64,000 nucleotides of DNA from Anaeramoeba flamelloides (Eukaryota; Metamonada; Anaeramoebidae): the NCBI GenBank assembly GCA_027625915.1, contig JANTQA010000032.1:11796001-11860000 (forward strand), given 5' to 3'. Under the pieces are notes generated by a model. The model did not search any database, had not been told where the DNA came from, and saw nothing but the letters and a program-made list of their open reading frames with translations. Every line of letters starts with the position of its first letter. Within the stretch, counting starts at the first letter, position 1. The translations under genes and the position numbers were made by a program. This document shows, piece after piece, positions 39,001-49,604 of this stretch.

Positions 39001-42000
39001 TTTGAATCTATTATACGATTTCTAAATTCAAGTTTAGGAATTCGGGCAAACAAGAGGAATTCTAAACTCCTCCCTTAAATTACAATAAAAAAAAAGTTTG
39101 ATACTTTTTTTGGAAATTTTTGAAAAGTTCAAAATTCAAGATATTTCTAAATAATTTCAAAAAAAATAATTCTTGTTGAAGAAGATAAAAATCTTAATGT
39201 ATATAAAGGAAATGTTCGAAAGTAAACTTTAAAAATGAAACCCACTAACGTTTTGAAATAACTCAATATAATAAATCTACTTAATTTCAAATAATAAAAT
39301 TACAATAATTATTTTAAACTTGTAAAAAAAAAATGTATTTATTTATACGCCTCAGATTATGAATCAATTTTTTCATTTTGGTTTAAAAAAAAAATATGAG
39401 AAAAACCATCAAACCATTAAATTAAAAATGTTCTCCAAAATACTTTTTTAAAACCCTGTAAAATTCAACTTTTAAAATAAAAAGAAATACTTTTTAATTT
39501 GATTATTTCTAAATAATAATAAATAACACAATCTTAATTATTTCAGCGGGTTAGTAATAATTCAAAGATTAAAAGTATTAATAGACTTTACTATTATTTC
39601 CAAAATTATAAATATTTTCAAACAAATAAAACTATTTCCAATTAATAATTATAATTAAAAAAAAACCAATGGAAAAAATAATGATTTTTTAAAAAAGCAT
39701 AATAATGTGTCTGCTTTTGCTTTCCGTTTATCTAACTTTTACAATTTTTTATATCCTTTTTTTTTTTTTTCAATTGTTTTTTCAATTTTTTTTTTCCCCA
39801 CTGTTATTGTATGTGAAGATAAATCTTACTATTTCCTTCTTTTTTTTTTTTTATCAAATATTTAAGCTATGTTTTTTTTAAAACTCAAACTTTTTATTTG
39901 TACAAAATTAAAAAGTACCTAATTCTTGATAACTACTGATAAGAAAGAGATTAGAACACTGAAAAGTTTAGGATAGTATTGTAGCCACTGTGGAAAGATT
40001 TTGGGAAATCCTTAGGTTATTAGGCAAAGTTTGAAAACTTTCTGATCTTCTTATTTTCAATTCTAATTAAGCAAAATAGGAAGTATTTTACGAACAAATT
40101 CGACTTTAAAAATATTATTTAAAGTTATTTTAGAATAGTTTGACCAATTTTTTCGAGACGTTTTTAAATCTCATAAATCCCAAAAGATCGCTGCGCTCAA
40201 GTAAAAACTCTTTGAATACATAATTTGGTTGAATGAACAATTTTATTTGATCAATAGGCTACAAAGAAAAAAGTCCATCAATTTTCCCTTAATGGTCAGA
40301 AATTGAATGAATTCCCTTTCTTTGTTTAAAAACAATGCTGAAAACCAAACATTGTTTTTGGTTTTGGTTCGATTGAAATCAATATCATTTTTAAAAAGTA
40401 AAAAAACCTTTTTTTTCTTTTTATCTTCGAAAAAAGAGAGAAGAGATCATTTATAGAAGAATTTCAAAAAGTGAAAAACACAATTACAAATTTTACTCTT
40501 AAATGTGAGAAGAAAAAAAACATTTTTTTTTATTACATCAAGTTAAGAATTTTTAGAGGAATGCTCAAAATTTAGTCACTGTTAAGAACACATAATAGAT
40601 GCGGGTTTTATGTTTCATCGCCTTCAGAGAATTGCTTGGCAAACAGTAAATAAAAGAGGAAATGGATGACATTGTAAGGTTGGACGATCTAGTTTGTCTC
40701 TGTGTGATTTTAAACCAAGTTTTGTTCTCCAATGGATGAAAATGTAAAAATTAGCTTCAATGTTTTCAAAAACTTCAGTGTTTGAGCAAAAGATCCTTTG
40801 AAGAAAAAGTTCTTTAAAGTACTATTAAAAAACAACAAATTAGTTGTTACTTGTTTAAATTTGTTTGTATCTTGCTGTGGAGAGTTAGATCCTTAGTTAC
40901 AAAAAATAAATAGAATCTCATATTGTTTCATTTGTTCAAAAATCACCAGTTATAATACTCGTTTTGGATCCCCTTCCAGACTCAAAATAATGAGATTGTT
41001 CTAGTGCTAAGAGGATATTAATTGTCGTTCTTCCAACTCCCCAAATTCATCTTATATCACTTCGGACAATATCATCTTTCTCGTTCTTCCAGGGCAAACT
41101 CGTCACATAACAAAGTGATTGTTTCCAAATCAAAACAATAAAGACAGAAATTGAAATACAAAAAATGTTGGGTAGATCACAAAAACTAATTAAAATATTT
41201 TTTATATTCTTTCGGTTTATTTGAATTATTAATTCAAATATAACATCATTTTATTTTGTTTTGAAAATCCCAAACCTTAAAATAAATTATAATTTTTTTT
41301 TTAAAATTTCTTTTAAAAATATATAAAATTTATCGAAAAAAAGATGTTGATGGAAAAAAGAAAATCAAAAGAAAAAAGTAGAAAAACATTAGAAAAAAGT
41401 GGATACTTAAGAATGAAAACTGGGGGTGTAGTTCATGATTGGAGTAAAAGATTTTTTAGAATTAGAGACAATAAAATTTGGTATATCAAAAATTCAAAGG
41501 ATATGAAAAGAAGAGGAGAATTAAATCTTTTACTCTGTACTGTAAAGCACAATTATGATATGAAAAAAATGTAACTAATAATCTCTTTTTTTTCTATTTA
41601 TCACTTTTTTTCTTTTTTTTTTTTTTTTTAACTGTTATCTTATTAAATATTCTTTATTACCCTTTATTTTTGAATCATCAAATTTTTGTAATATTTTTCT
41701 ATTGATTGCTCTCTATTGTTTTTTTTTTCAGAGAGATCTTTTTTGTTTAATTCGGGAATTAGAGTCAAAATTGATTTATCAATAATTCAAGTATATTGCA
41801 ATTGAAGGTGAAAAATTATAGTATTATCTATTTCAAATGACTCTAAAAAATCTACTTTTAAATATTATTGAGCAATAAATTATTGGATTTATAACTCAAC
41901 ATCACAATTAAAAATTGTCATTTTGGAAATTTTTTTTTTATATTTCTTCAACAAATCTAAAAATGAGAAACTCAAAATAATAGTAATTTAGTATTTAAAA

Positions 42001-45000
42001 ATCAATATTTAGATCTATCAAAACGAACTATTTTTTTTAATTTTTTAATTTCAAAGATTAACTCAATAATCATCAACATAAAAACCCAAACACTGATCAG
42101 TTTTATTTCATTTTGATAAATCTAATTGTATTATCAATAATTTCCAATATTTGAGAAATAATTTGTCAAAAAAATCTATTGGTTAATTATTTAGATATTT
42201 TTTGAAAAAAATTGAATTTTTTTACAAACTAATCTACACATCAAGACAAATTTTAAAAAAATATATTTTTCAACTTTGGAGCATGAATATTGAAAATTTA
42301 ACCTTTAAATTGATCTTAACAATTTTCGAAAAAAATTTACATTTTTGAGTTTTTTGCTAACCTGGGATATTTTTTGAAATTAATTGATGAGTTCAACTTT
42401 TTTACTACTTTAATGGGGTTTTTTAGAGACATTTAAAGCATGGCGCACTCATATGATTTACACTCAATAACAACTACTTTAATTTTAGATTTCACTGTGG
42501 TAGACGCCATTCCATTAAGATAAATATAATTAAGCTACCTTGATTTTAATTTTTTTTAAGATTCAATTTTAGAAACTGTTATTCCAAGAATAGAAAAATT
42601 TAAGTTGGATCTCAAAAACAAATCTTCTTTTCAATAGATTCTATCTTTTGAGTAACCATATAAAGCAAAAGATCATAAAATTTCAGTTAATTTTCGTAAA
42701 GTCCTTTAGCAGAAAAAACATGACAAAACCCAAAGTTAAAGATTTCAAACACTTCGATTAGTCAAATAAATGTAAAAGGTCTATAATCCTTTTTTGGTCT
42801 CGTATCAAAATTTATGACTATTCTTGAACCAAAGAAAAAGGAAAATTGTTTGGAAAATTTAAATTTGTTTTTTAAGAGAAAATTCAGCAAAATCATTCCT
42901 AAATTAATTTGAATGAAGGAAATAAAATTTGAAAAAGCATCAAGATTCATAGAATTTAGAACTTTAAAACTGTTTCGAGGAGTCAAAAAAGAAAAACAAA
43001 AATTTTATACTTTTTACCTTTTCCAAATTTCCCTTTTTAAGTTGTTTGGGTTCCTCCTCTTTTTGTTTTTTTAGGTGCTTGGAGAGGTTCAAGGAATAAA
43101 AAATCATTATAAGAATTGGTGGACTTGGTCATGACTAACCTAACCAAACTTGTTAATGATCAGATCTAAAATGAATTGAGCTGGACTTATGCAACTGTGG
43201 AGAACTGAAGCCAACGAATGCGATCTGAAACCAACCAAAGTGAACCGAATTGGACTTTACGTACAATCTGTCGAGTCGTTACCTGGACTGGGTTTTTGCT
43301 GTCGAGTCGGTATCTTGTACTGGGATTTTGCGAAAACAAGATTTGGGAAACTTGCAAAAAAAAAAAAAAAAAAGGCAACTCAAAAAAAAAAAAAAAAGAA
43401 AAAAAAAAAAAGCAACTCAATTTTGTAAAACCAAATCTTATTCTTAAAACCTTAGCACTTTATAGAATCAAACCATCTATAAAGTTTCTAAAAAACTTAA
43501 TAAAGTAACCTATTTCATTTGATCTATAGTTGTTCAAATATTTAGATCTCTTTATTAAAACAAGAAATTATTGAAAATATTGATCATTTTTTATGGGTCT
43601 ATCCTTCCTATGAAAAAGATAGATTAATATTTCATAACAAATTAAAAAAAAAAAAAATCTTAATGAATTAATTTAAAACAAACAGTTTGAAACTATTTTC
43701 ATTAAATAATAATCGTGAAAACAATGATTTTACGCTTAAATTTCTGAAAGGGAATTTAAGTAAAAGGGTGTCCAGAGTGTAATTTACACTTCTTCAACAA
43801 TAAAAAAAAAAAAAGAAAAACAAAAATTTTTTTTATCTTCATAAAAAAAGTTGGACTACCTTGGAAAACCAAATTTTAAAACAACAAAAAACACACAAGA
43901 TCTTAATTCTAAAAAGTCAAAAAGAAGACTGAATATTTATATTTCTTTTTGAAAAAGAAAATCACACAAATCTGAATATCAAATTTTGACTAACTTTTTG
44001 ATTTTTATTTTTTCACGAGTTAATTCTGTCACTTTGGTGTTTTTCGAATTTTAAATTACTTATATAAGGATCATTCAAAATCGTAAACTTTGAAATTATT
44101 GTAAACTAGAACATTTTAGGTTTGAAATTCAATTTCCTTTCCATACAGAGCTATATTAAGGAAAAAATATCGCTTTTTTTCTAACTTTTTAAAATACATT
44201 TTTTAACCAAAAAGACTTGTTTGTTGTTACAAAGAAAATTAATGCCATTTTTTTTTGTAAAGTTTCTGAAGATTTGATTTAAATTCAGAGATAAAAGTCT
44301 TGTGTCTTTGAAAAAAAAAGAATAACCGAAAAAAAAATTAAATTTAAAATTAAACTTTCCATATATATTTTTTTGTTTTTTTCATCCAAAGATTGAACAA
44401 AATGAATCAAAAAAGTTGAAAATGGATCTTTGGATAAAAAAAACAATTGAAATTTTTTGTATTTTGAAGATTATAGAAATATCAGGTATCAAAATTAAAA
44501 AAATTTTTACTTTTGAAAAAAAAAACAACAAATTAAATGATCTATATTATTTTTAATTCAAGTTTTTATGATTAATCAACATATTGATAAATTATCAGGT
44601 TAATTATTCCTTCTGAAAAGAATATAATTGAAACTAAACATTTTTATTAAATTTTGAGAAAAAAAATTAAAAATTTTTATACCAAAATTCTTGTTTAAAA
44701 TTTAACAAAAAATTCAAAATAAATTGTAATGTATGAAAAAAAAAAAACGAAAAAATAAATAAACCCAATACCCATTAAATCCACTTACACATCATTAATT
44801 TAAAAAAATAGTAATTGTTTTGAGATTGTTGCACCAAATTTAGAATCAAATATTATTTTACAAGCATCTACTGAAGAAGAGATGAGATCTTGGATGGAAG
44901 TTATGAGTAATAACATTGAATTATTATTAAACCAACAAATGTCTGACAAAAAAACAGATCTTTCAGGAACAGAAAAGGCCAATAAAACTTTAAAATTCAT

Positions 45001-46216
45001 TTACGAAATCCCAGGCAATACTAAATGTGCGGATTGTGGGGCATCTGATCCAGATTGGTGTGCGATTAATTTAGGCGTGACCTTTTGTATTGATTGTTCT
45101 GGTGCCCATCGTTCCTTAGGTGTGCAATTTTCAAAAGTAAGATCTTTAACATTGGATGATTTTGAAGATGAATTAATTCCACTATTTCAAAGGTTAGGGA
45201 ATGATCAAGTAAACAAAATTTTAGAAGCAGAAACTTTAGAAACACGTAAACCAATTTATAAGGATAGCTTAGTGATAAAGGCGCAATGGGTCATTGCTAA
45301 ATATAAATTAAGAGCCTTTACTGGGAAAAAAATTGAAAAGGCGGTTTTAAATAAATATTTATGTCAAAGCGTGACTGATAATGACTTTGACCAATCTTTT
45401 AAATGGCTGATGTATGGTGCCAATCCATCTTGGCAAAACCCTGATTTAAGTGACCAAACTGCATTCCATTTAGCTTCGCAATTTGCCGATCCATTAGTTT
45501 TCTTATTATTATTCCAATTTCACTCGAAACTAGACTCAATCGATTGTAAGCAAAATTCACCATTACATTTAGCCGTTAAAAGGAATAGAATTGAAATGGT
45601 TCAATTATTATTAAATAAAAATATTCCAATTGAAATTGATAATAATCAACAGGGGCCAGAAGATCCTTTATCACTTGCTAAAAAAAATGGCTTTGATGAA
45701 TGTGCAGCGTTAATTGAAAAACATTTAAAAGGCGAGGTAATACCAAGCCCTATAAAATTACACAAAAGTCAAGAAAAAAATGAAAATTCATCGTTGTCCA
45801 ATGAATCAAAATTAAATGAAATAAATAAATCTTCTTCGAAAGAAGATTTAAATCTTCAAAGTTCAAATGGAAATGACAATTTAAATAAACAAAAAATTAA
45901 CAATAATAATAGTACATCTAATATCAATAATGAAATGATTAACACCGCTTCTAATAATAACAATAATGAATCTACAACAATAAAGGTGACGAGCAGTATG
46001 AATAATAATAATAATAATAATAATAATAGTCAAAAATCTCAATTACAAGGATCAAGAATACAATCACCACGGAAAATGACCAAAAAACAATCAGTTGGAA
46101 GGCCACTCCCTTCAATTCAAAAGCCACGGCCAATAGTAAAAAAAAGACATACATTAAATATTGTAGCATCTTTTTCAAAAAAAAGTCCTCCTCCTCTGCC
46201 GAGGAAAAGAAAATAA
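36077..46216 (+). CDS. ACAP-like Arf GTPase-activating protein (BAR-PH-ArfGAP-ANK), five exons
   Basis: A membrane-bending Arf-GAP: it stimulates GTP hydrolysis by Arf-type GTPases during endosomal recycling or actin remodelling. Five exons with matching phases give 795 residues: 36077-36385, 36552-36751, 37296-37542, 41344-41570, 44812-46216. Exons 1-3 form the BAR domain, starting VNFEEILEDSPMFYSKL like ACAP proteins (VDFEECLKDSP). Exon 4 begins the PH domain (SGYLRMKTGG, WSKRFFRI, LCTVKH) and exon 5 completes it (INCFEIVAPN, EEEMRSWMEVM), the join reproducing LCTVKH..D...CFE of ACAPs. The ArfGAP zinc finger CX2CX16CX2C begins CADCGASDPDWC, and the catalytic Arg lies in CSGAHRSLG. About three ankyrin repeats follow, then an Asn/Ser-rich tail ending in a proline/basic motif (PPPLPRKRK) that could bind SH3 domains. 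Introns 3 and 4 are about 3.8 and 3.2 kb and full of repeats. The intron 3 acceptor is the least certain junction. Confidence 0.9.
37890..38080 (+). repeat. Direct repeat M, copy 1 (intron 3 of the ACAP-like gene)
   Basis: It shares AAAGACCAAACTTAC, TTCAGAAATRAATT, GTTTTTAAAAGTTTGRT and AAAAGTTCAAAATTCAA with copy 2, which starts at about 38465 and resumes at 39092 after a LINE insertion. A local intronic duplication. Confidence 0.65.
38465..39180 (+). repeat. Direct repeat M, copy 2, split by a LINE
   Basis: The repeat runs to about 38604, is interrupted by the LINE insertion 38605-39091, and resumes at 39092 with TTTGGAAATTTTTGAAAAGT and TTCAAAATTCAAGATATTTC, matching copy 1 after its AAAAGTTTGGT block. 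Confidence 0.65.
38605..39091 (+). mobile_element. 5'-truncated LINE insertion with target-site duplication
   Basis: A non-LTR retrotransposon 3' end in intron 3 of the ACAP-like gene. An open frame of about 146 codons ends at 39078 and encodes a typical post-reverse-transcriptase C-terminus: CQLCKINKDLD, then DHFLWNCPAY (C-x2-C...H-x4-C knuckle), then an Asn-rich helical tail. The element ends in TTACAATAAAAAAAA. It is flanked by AAAAGTTTGATACTTTTT then GTTGGAAA (38579-38604) and a near copy (39092-39116), a target duplication of about 25 bp. The frame is open and the duplication nearly exact, so this copy is younger than the others. Only the last part of the element was inserted. Confidence 0.85.
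40925..41160 (-). pseudogene. Possible relic of an E2F-like winged-helix gene
   Basis: Within intron 3, on the opposite strand, a block with unusually mixed base composition encodes pieces that together resemble the E2F DNA-binding domain: LLCDEFALEERER, then (in another frame) KDDIVRSDI, then after a stop WGVGRTTINILLALEQSH and a GRGSKTSIIT strand. The family pattern is LLC..F, then a helix pair with GV.RRRIYDI.NVLE, then K-N-.-Y-.-W. One frameshift and a stop break it in this stretch, and the sequence beyond is too decayed to follow. It could be another helix-turn-helix family or chance. Confidence 0.35.
41905..42510 (+). repeat. Dispersed repeat H, copy 2 (intron 4)
   Basis: It aligns in the same orientation with 12735-13345, sharing ACTCAATAATCATCAACAT-like, ATTGGTTAATTATTTAG and TTTACACTCAATAACAAC blocks. 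It makes up about a fifth of intron 4. Confidence 0.7.
43005..43360 (+). repeat. Dispersed repeat A, copy 1 (intron 4)
   Basis: About 350 bp with higher G+C, related to 46350-46660. Shared blocks include GTTTGGGTTCCTYCT, AAAAAATCATTAT, AACTGAAGCCAACG (AACTGAAGCGATTTGAAGC in the other copy), GGTATCTTGTACTGGG and TTGGGAAACTT. No intact coding frame. It ends in A tracts at about 43358-43411. Confidence 0.65.
43545..43815 (+). mobile_element. LINE 3' fragment (intron 4)
   Basis: A second copy of the LINE family of 38605-39091: it encodes IIENIDHFLWVYPSYEKDR, then FTLKFLKGNLSKRVSRV, and ends in TTCAACAATAAAAAAAAAA, like TTACAATAAAAAAAA in the first copy. Two Cys of the zinc knuckle are lost and stops interrupt the frame, so it is older. 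Confidence 0.7.
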
Positions 46217-46349
46217 TCATTTATCTATATATTCTTTTATATTATCTCTCAAAGTTTAATTTTATTATAATTTCATTTTATTTGCTTTTTTTTTTTTGCT
46301 TTTTTTTTTTTGCTTTTTTTTTTATTTCTCTACTTAATAAAAAAATAAT

Positions 46350-46660
46350 TATTTTTTTTACTTTTTACTTTTTCTAAATTCCCTTTTTCAGTCGTTTGGG
46401 TTCCTTCTGTTCCCCCCTTTTTTTAATTTTTTGGAGGGAGGCAAAGCGAACAAAAAATCATTATACTAATAATTCTATTTGTTCATGGTTAGATCTTAAA
46501 CTGAACCAAAACTTAATTGAACTTGTTTGAACGAAACTGAAGCGATTTGAAGCAAAATGAACGTAAGTGGAATCATCATTTCTGTACTATTTGCCCAGTT
46601 GGTACTTTGACTAGGTTAATGCTGCGTATTCAGTATCTTTTGCTGGGGTGTTGCAAAAAC
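46350..46660 (+). repeat. Dispersed repeat A, copy 2 (interrupted)
   Basis: It matches 43005-43345. The last part, GGGATTATGCCAAAATAAGG then TTGGGAAACTTTG, lies 590 bp downstream at 47256-47290, on the far side of family B copy 4. Confidence 0.6.
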
Positions 46661-46661
46661 T

Positions 46662-47255
46662 AAACTAGATTTCAAAAATTTTGACTCACTTTATAATGTT
46701 AATGGAAGTTATTTTGAGTGTTTATCTCACATATTCTTATACAAAAAATATTTTCAATTTTTAGATCAGAATCATTTTTTCAAATTTTTGTTTTTCTTTT
46801 GTTTTCTTTTTCTTATTCTTTTTCTTTTTCTTTTTCTTTTTTTTTGCCTTTCTTTTTTTGATTTGTAATTTTTTTACAAAAAATCATTTGGAAAAAAAAC
46901 ACGATCTTCGAAAAGACAAATAATCATTATGAAAATTGAGACTATGTGATGTCTTTTAAAATGAATTGAATTATTCGTAAAAAATCTTGTTGTTCAACAT
47001 TTTTTCAGTGAAAGTTCGTTAATAAAAAATTAGTAATGCTCATTTAAAAAATTGTGACTCATTTTTTTTTTTAGTTTTTGGTTTGTATTTTTTTTTTAAT
47101 TTTTAAAATATCGGGTTTTTATAGATTTAGAATGATTTAAAAGTTAATTAAAAATCGGATTTAATTATTAATTGTTATTGGGTACTAAAGGGTAGATATT
47201 TTTTTTTCAATTAGGTTATTTGGGGTTAGTCACGATTTTTAAAACAGTTAAAGTT
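46662..47255. mobile_element. Repeat family B, copy 4, nested in repeat A
   Basis: The full-length family pattern: left AAACTAGATTTCAAAAATTT then TGACTC; right end (reverse complement) AAACTTTAACTGTTTTAAAA. It has the same internal T-rich tract and TCTTGTTGTTCAACATTT block. The flanks are the two halves of repeat A; a GGG-TTTTGC-AAAA segment of A occurs on both sides, which may be a target duplication. Confidence 0.65.
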
Positions 47256-47529
47256 TGGGATTATGCCAAAATAAGGTTGGGAAACTTTGAAGAAAAAAAA
47301 ATACTTATAAAAAAACAAATATTTATTCTTTAAAAACAAAAAAAAAATCAACAAAAATAAAATTTTGGAAAATTAATTTGTATTCTTAGAAAAAAAAAAT
47401 TTTCATTTTTAAGAGAAATGAGAAATTTTATAAAATTTATCAAAACATAAAAAAAGAGTGGAAAGATAATGAAAATATTATAATATAAAAAATAATATTA
47501 ACATTTGTATGGTTATATTAAAAGTGTAT

Positions 47530-47790
47530 ACACTATCATTGGTTTTTTTTTACTTTGAAAAAAATAAAAGAAAATTTCTGAAATTTTATTTTTATTTCTT
47601 AAATTAAAAAAAACATCCATTAGGTTTTTTTTACTTTTTGAAATTCAGAGAAAATTTCAAAAATTTTCTTTTTATTTCGAAAATTAAAAAAAAACCCAGT
47701 TAGGTTTTCCAGAATTTAAAAGAATTGAGTTAAATCAAAGTTTTTACTATATTCTTTTGAATTCTGGAAAACCTAGGCACTCGACGGCAC
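47530..47790. repeat. Foldback repeat cluster 3
   Basis: A 75-bp palindrome at 47701-47775 has arms TAGGTTTTCCAGAATTTAAA and, at the far end, its complement (…GAATTCTGGAAAACCTA), extending to AGAATTGAGT. Two diverged AAATT...TTTATTTC hairpin units precede it at about 47560-47610 and 47640-47690. Confidence 0.7.
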
Positions 47791-48349
47791 TATGCATGAT
47801 GCTTTCTATGGTTTAAAGGGGTTGGGTAAAAATTTGAATCAAAATATGAAAAAGAGAATCGGAAAAAATCTGTTTTTTGAGAAAATTTCTCTTTAGAACA
47901 ATTTTTAAACCCCTAGCACCTTGTCTAGAATTTTCTGGGTTTTTTTAGAATCTGAAAAAGTATGTTAATAGCGTTCTAAAAGTTGTTCTAAAGAGTCAAA
48001 ATCTAGGAAATTTGAAATTTTTTGAAAACTAATCCTTTGTTATTTCCTACAAAGACATATTTTGATGGGAAGACAATGCTGTGGGTCAGGTATTGTCTTG
48101 GGCCCACAAAATTCCCATTTTTCAAAGAAAGAAAGATAATTGTTTGTTTTCTTTAAACAAAGTTTTTTTCTAATTAACAAAAAACTGAATAATTTTTGCA
48201 AATTTCATATCCATTAGATGGTTGCATATAAAATTCCAAAAAAGATTTCCTACACAACCTTGTAACAATTTGTCTTGATACTAACAAGTAGGTTTTGAGA
48301 GAAACAAGACAAACAAAAAAAAAATATCACTCATAAAAATAAAAAAAAA

Positions 48350-48583
48350 ATGTTTTGTATGTTTGTAAGGATCTTTTCTGTTCAAAAATCAAACAGAGTA
48401 AATAATATCGTTGAAAGCGTTTTTGGGAACTTTAATTTTAGAAAAAACAAAAAGAATCAACATATAACCAAAAAAATTAAGAGAAAACCACAACTCTTTT
48501 GTCGGTTTGAATCTGATTTATCGAAAAATAAAACAATTCATGTAATTCAACCATCAAAAATCATAGACAATATGATCTTTTAA
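48350..48583 (+). CDS. Small open frame, unknown (77 residues)
   Basis: It starts with ATG after an A-rich stretch and runs MFCMFVRIFSVQKSNRVNNI ... to TAA. It is basic, and its composition is less dominated by Phe/Lys runs than the many chance frames here. No domain, signal peptide or splice partner is recognised. It could be a small gene, an exon or a relic. Confidence 0.25.
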   Translation: MFCMFVRIFSVQKSNRVNNIVESVFGNFNFRKNKKNQHITKKIKRKPQLFCRFESDLSKNKTIHVIQPSKIIDNMIF

Positions 48584-48854
48584 AGTTTGGGATGTTTATT
48601 GAAAGTGTTACAAACGATCATCATTTTTGAGGGTTAAAAAATCTCGGTTATTTTTCTTATCATTTTGACGTTTCTCCGCAAAGGTGCTCGAGTTTATTTA
48701 TCTCAAAAATTTCTAGTGAATTTTTCTTTCAAAAAATTAAGAAAAATGATTTTGTGATCCGAATTGGAGAATAGTTTGATGAACATTCTTTCATAATATA
48801 AATGAGATTGGAATCATTGGCTGTTGTGGGTATTTGTCAAAATCCAATCCTAGT

Positions 48855-49105
48855 CCTTACTGATAAATTGCGATTTATGTTTGGAAATTATTGCTTGATT
48901 TTCCTTTTTGAAATTATTCTTATCAAGCTTTAAATCAGGCATTTTATGTGGTCAAGTGTTAAGAAACTCTGTAAAATTAGTTGTTCTTCAAAATATTCTT
49001 TTTCCTGGTCAGTTTGATAAGGAACTGTTCAAAGATTTATACAAATGGAAATTGAACTAAAATTTTTTGAAATTTCATAGAATTTATCAGTATTAGTGAA
49101 TCAAA
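48855..49105 (+). repeat. Dispersed repeat G, copy 2
   Basis: Collinear with 9805-10055: TGATTTTCCTTTTTGAAAT, GCATTTTATG, GTGTTAAGAAACT, AAAATTAGTTGTTCTTCAAA and GATTTATACAAA occur in the same order and spacing. Confidence 0.7.
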
Positions 49106-49433
49106 TTTTGGTATTGTTTTCAAATTGAATTTTGTGCTAGCTTGAAGAGGGAAAGCTATTTATTCAATTTTTGTTCATCGGTAACTTTTAAGGGTCTTTT
49201 GAATTTGTAGAAACAATTACAAATTATTATTACAAATATTTGATTTTTCCAAAATGATGAATATTTAATCGATTTTTCTTTTATTGATAATCTTTCCATT
49301 TACATTGATTGTAGAAATAAACAGTGGAAACTATTTTGTTTTAATTGTATAAAAAGGTTTTTGAGAATGAAAAGAGGGAACTAAATTAAGTATTTTTACT
49401 TTTGGTAATTTGAGTAATTAAATAAAAATTGAA

Positions 49434-49604
49434 ATGTCTAAAATTTTTCCATTTTATAATTCGAAGAACAGAGAGGTTACGATTGAGAACCAAAAAAAAA
49501 ACACAATTGTTGGTTTCCGTAAAGTGACTGTTAAACCGACTTTTGAAAAAAAGCAGCTTTATTTCAAAAATGAAAAAAATAATATTCTTATAAAAAAAGT
49601 TTAA
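49434..49604 (+). CDS. Small open frame, unknown (56 residues)
   Basis: It starts ATG TCT AAA and encodes MSKIFPFYNSKNREVTIENQ ... ending IKKV and TAA. The mixed composition (VGFRKVTVKPTFEKKQLYF) looks more protein-like than most short frames here, but no family is recognised. It may be the start of a spliced gene or chance. Confidence 0.25.
   Translation: MSKIFPFYNSKNREVTIENQKKNTIVGFRKVTVKPTFEKKQLYFKNEKNNILIKKV

Noticed and set aside
41728-41835. A possible ACAP exon after the TTTTTTTTTCAG at 41722-41731
   Set aside because: No phase gives a PH continuation; the segment at 44812 completes the PH domain exactly, so this is not an exon of the gene.
43189-43508. Overlapping frames of 65-96 codons
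   Set aside because: They lie in repeat A, end in Lys runs from A tracts, and have no conserved counterpart in the other copy of repeat A.
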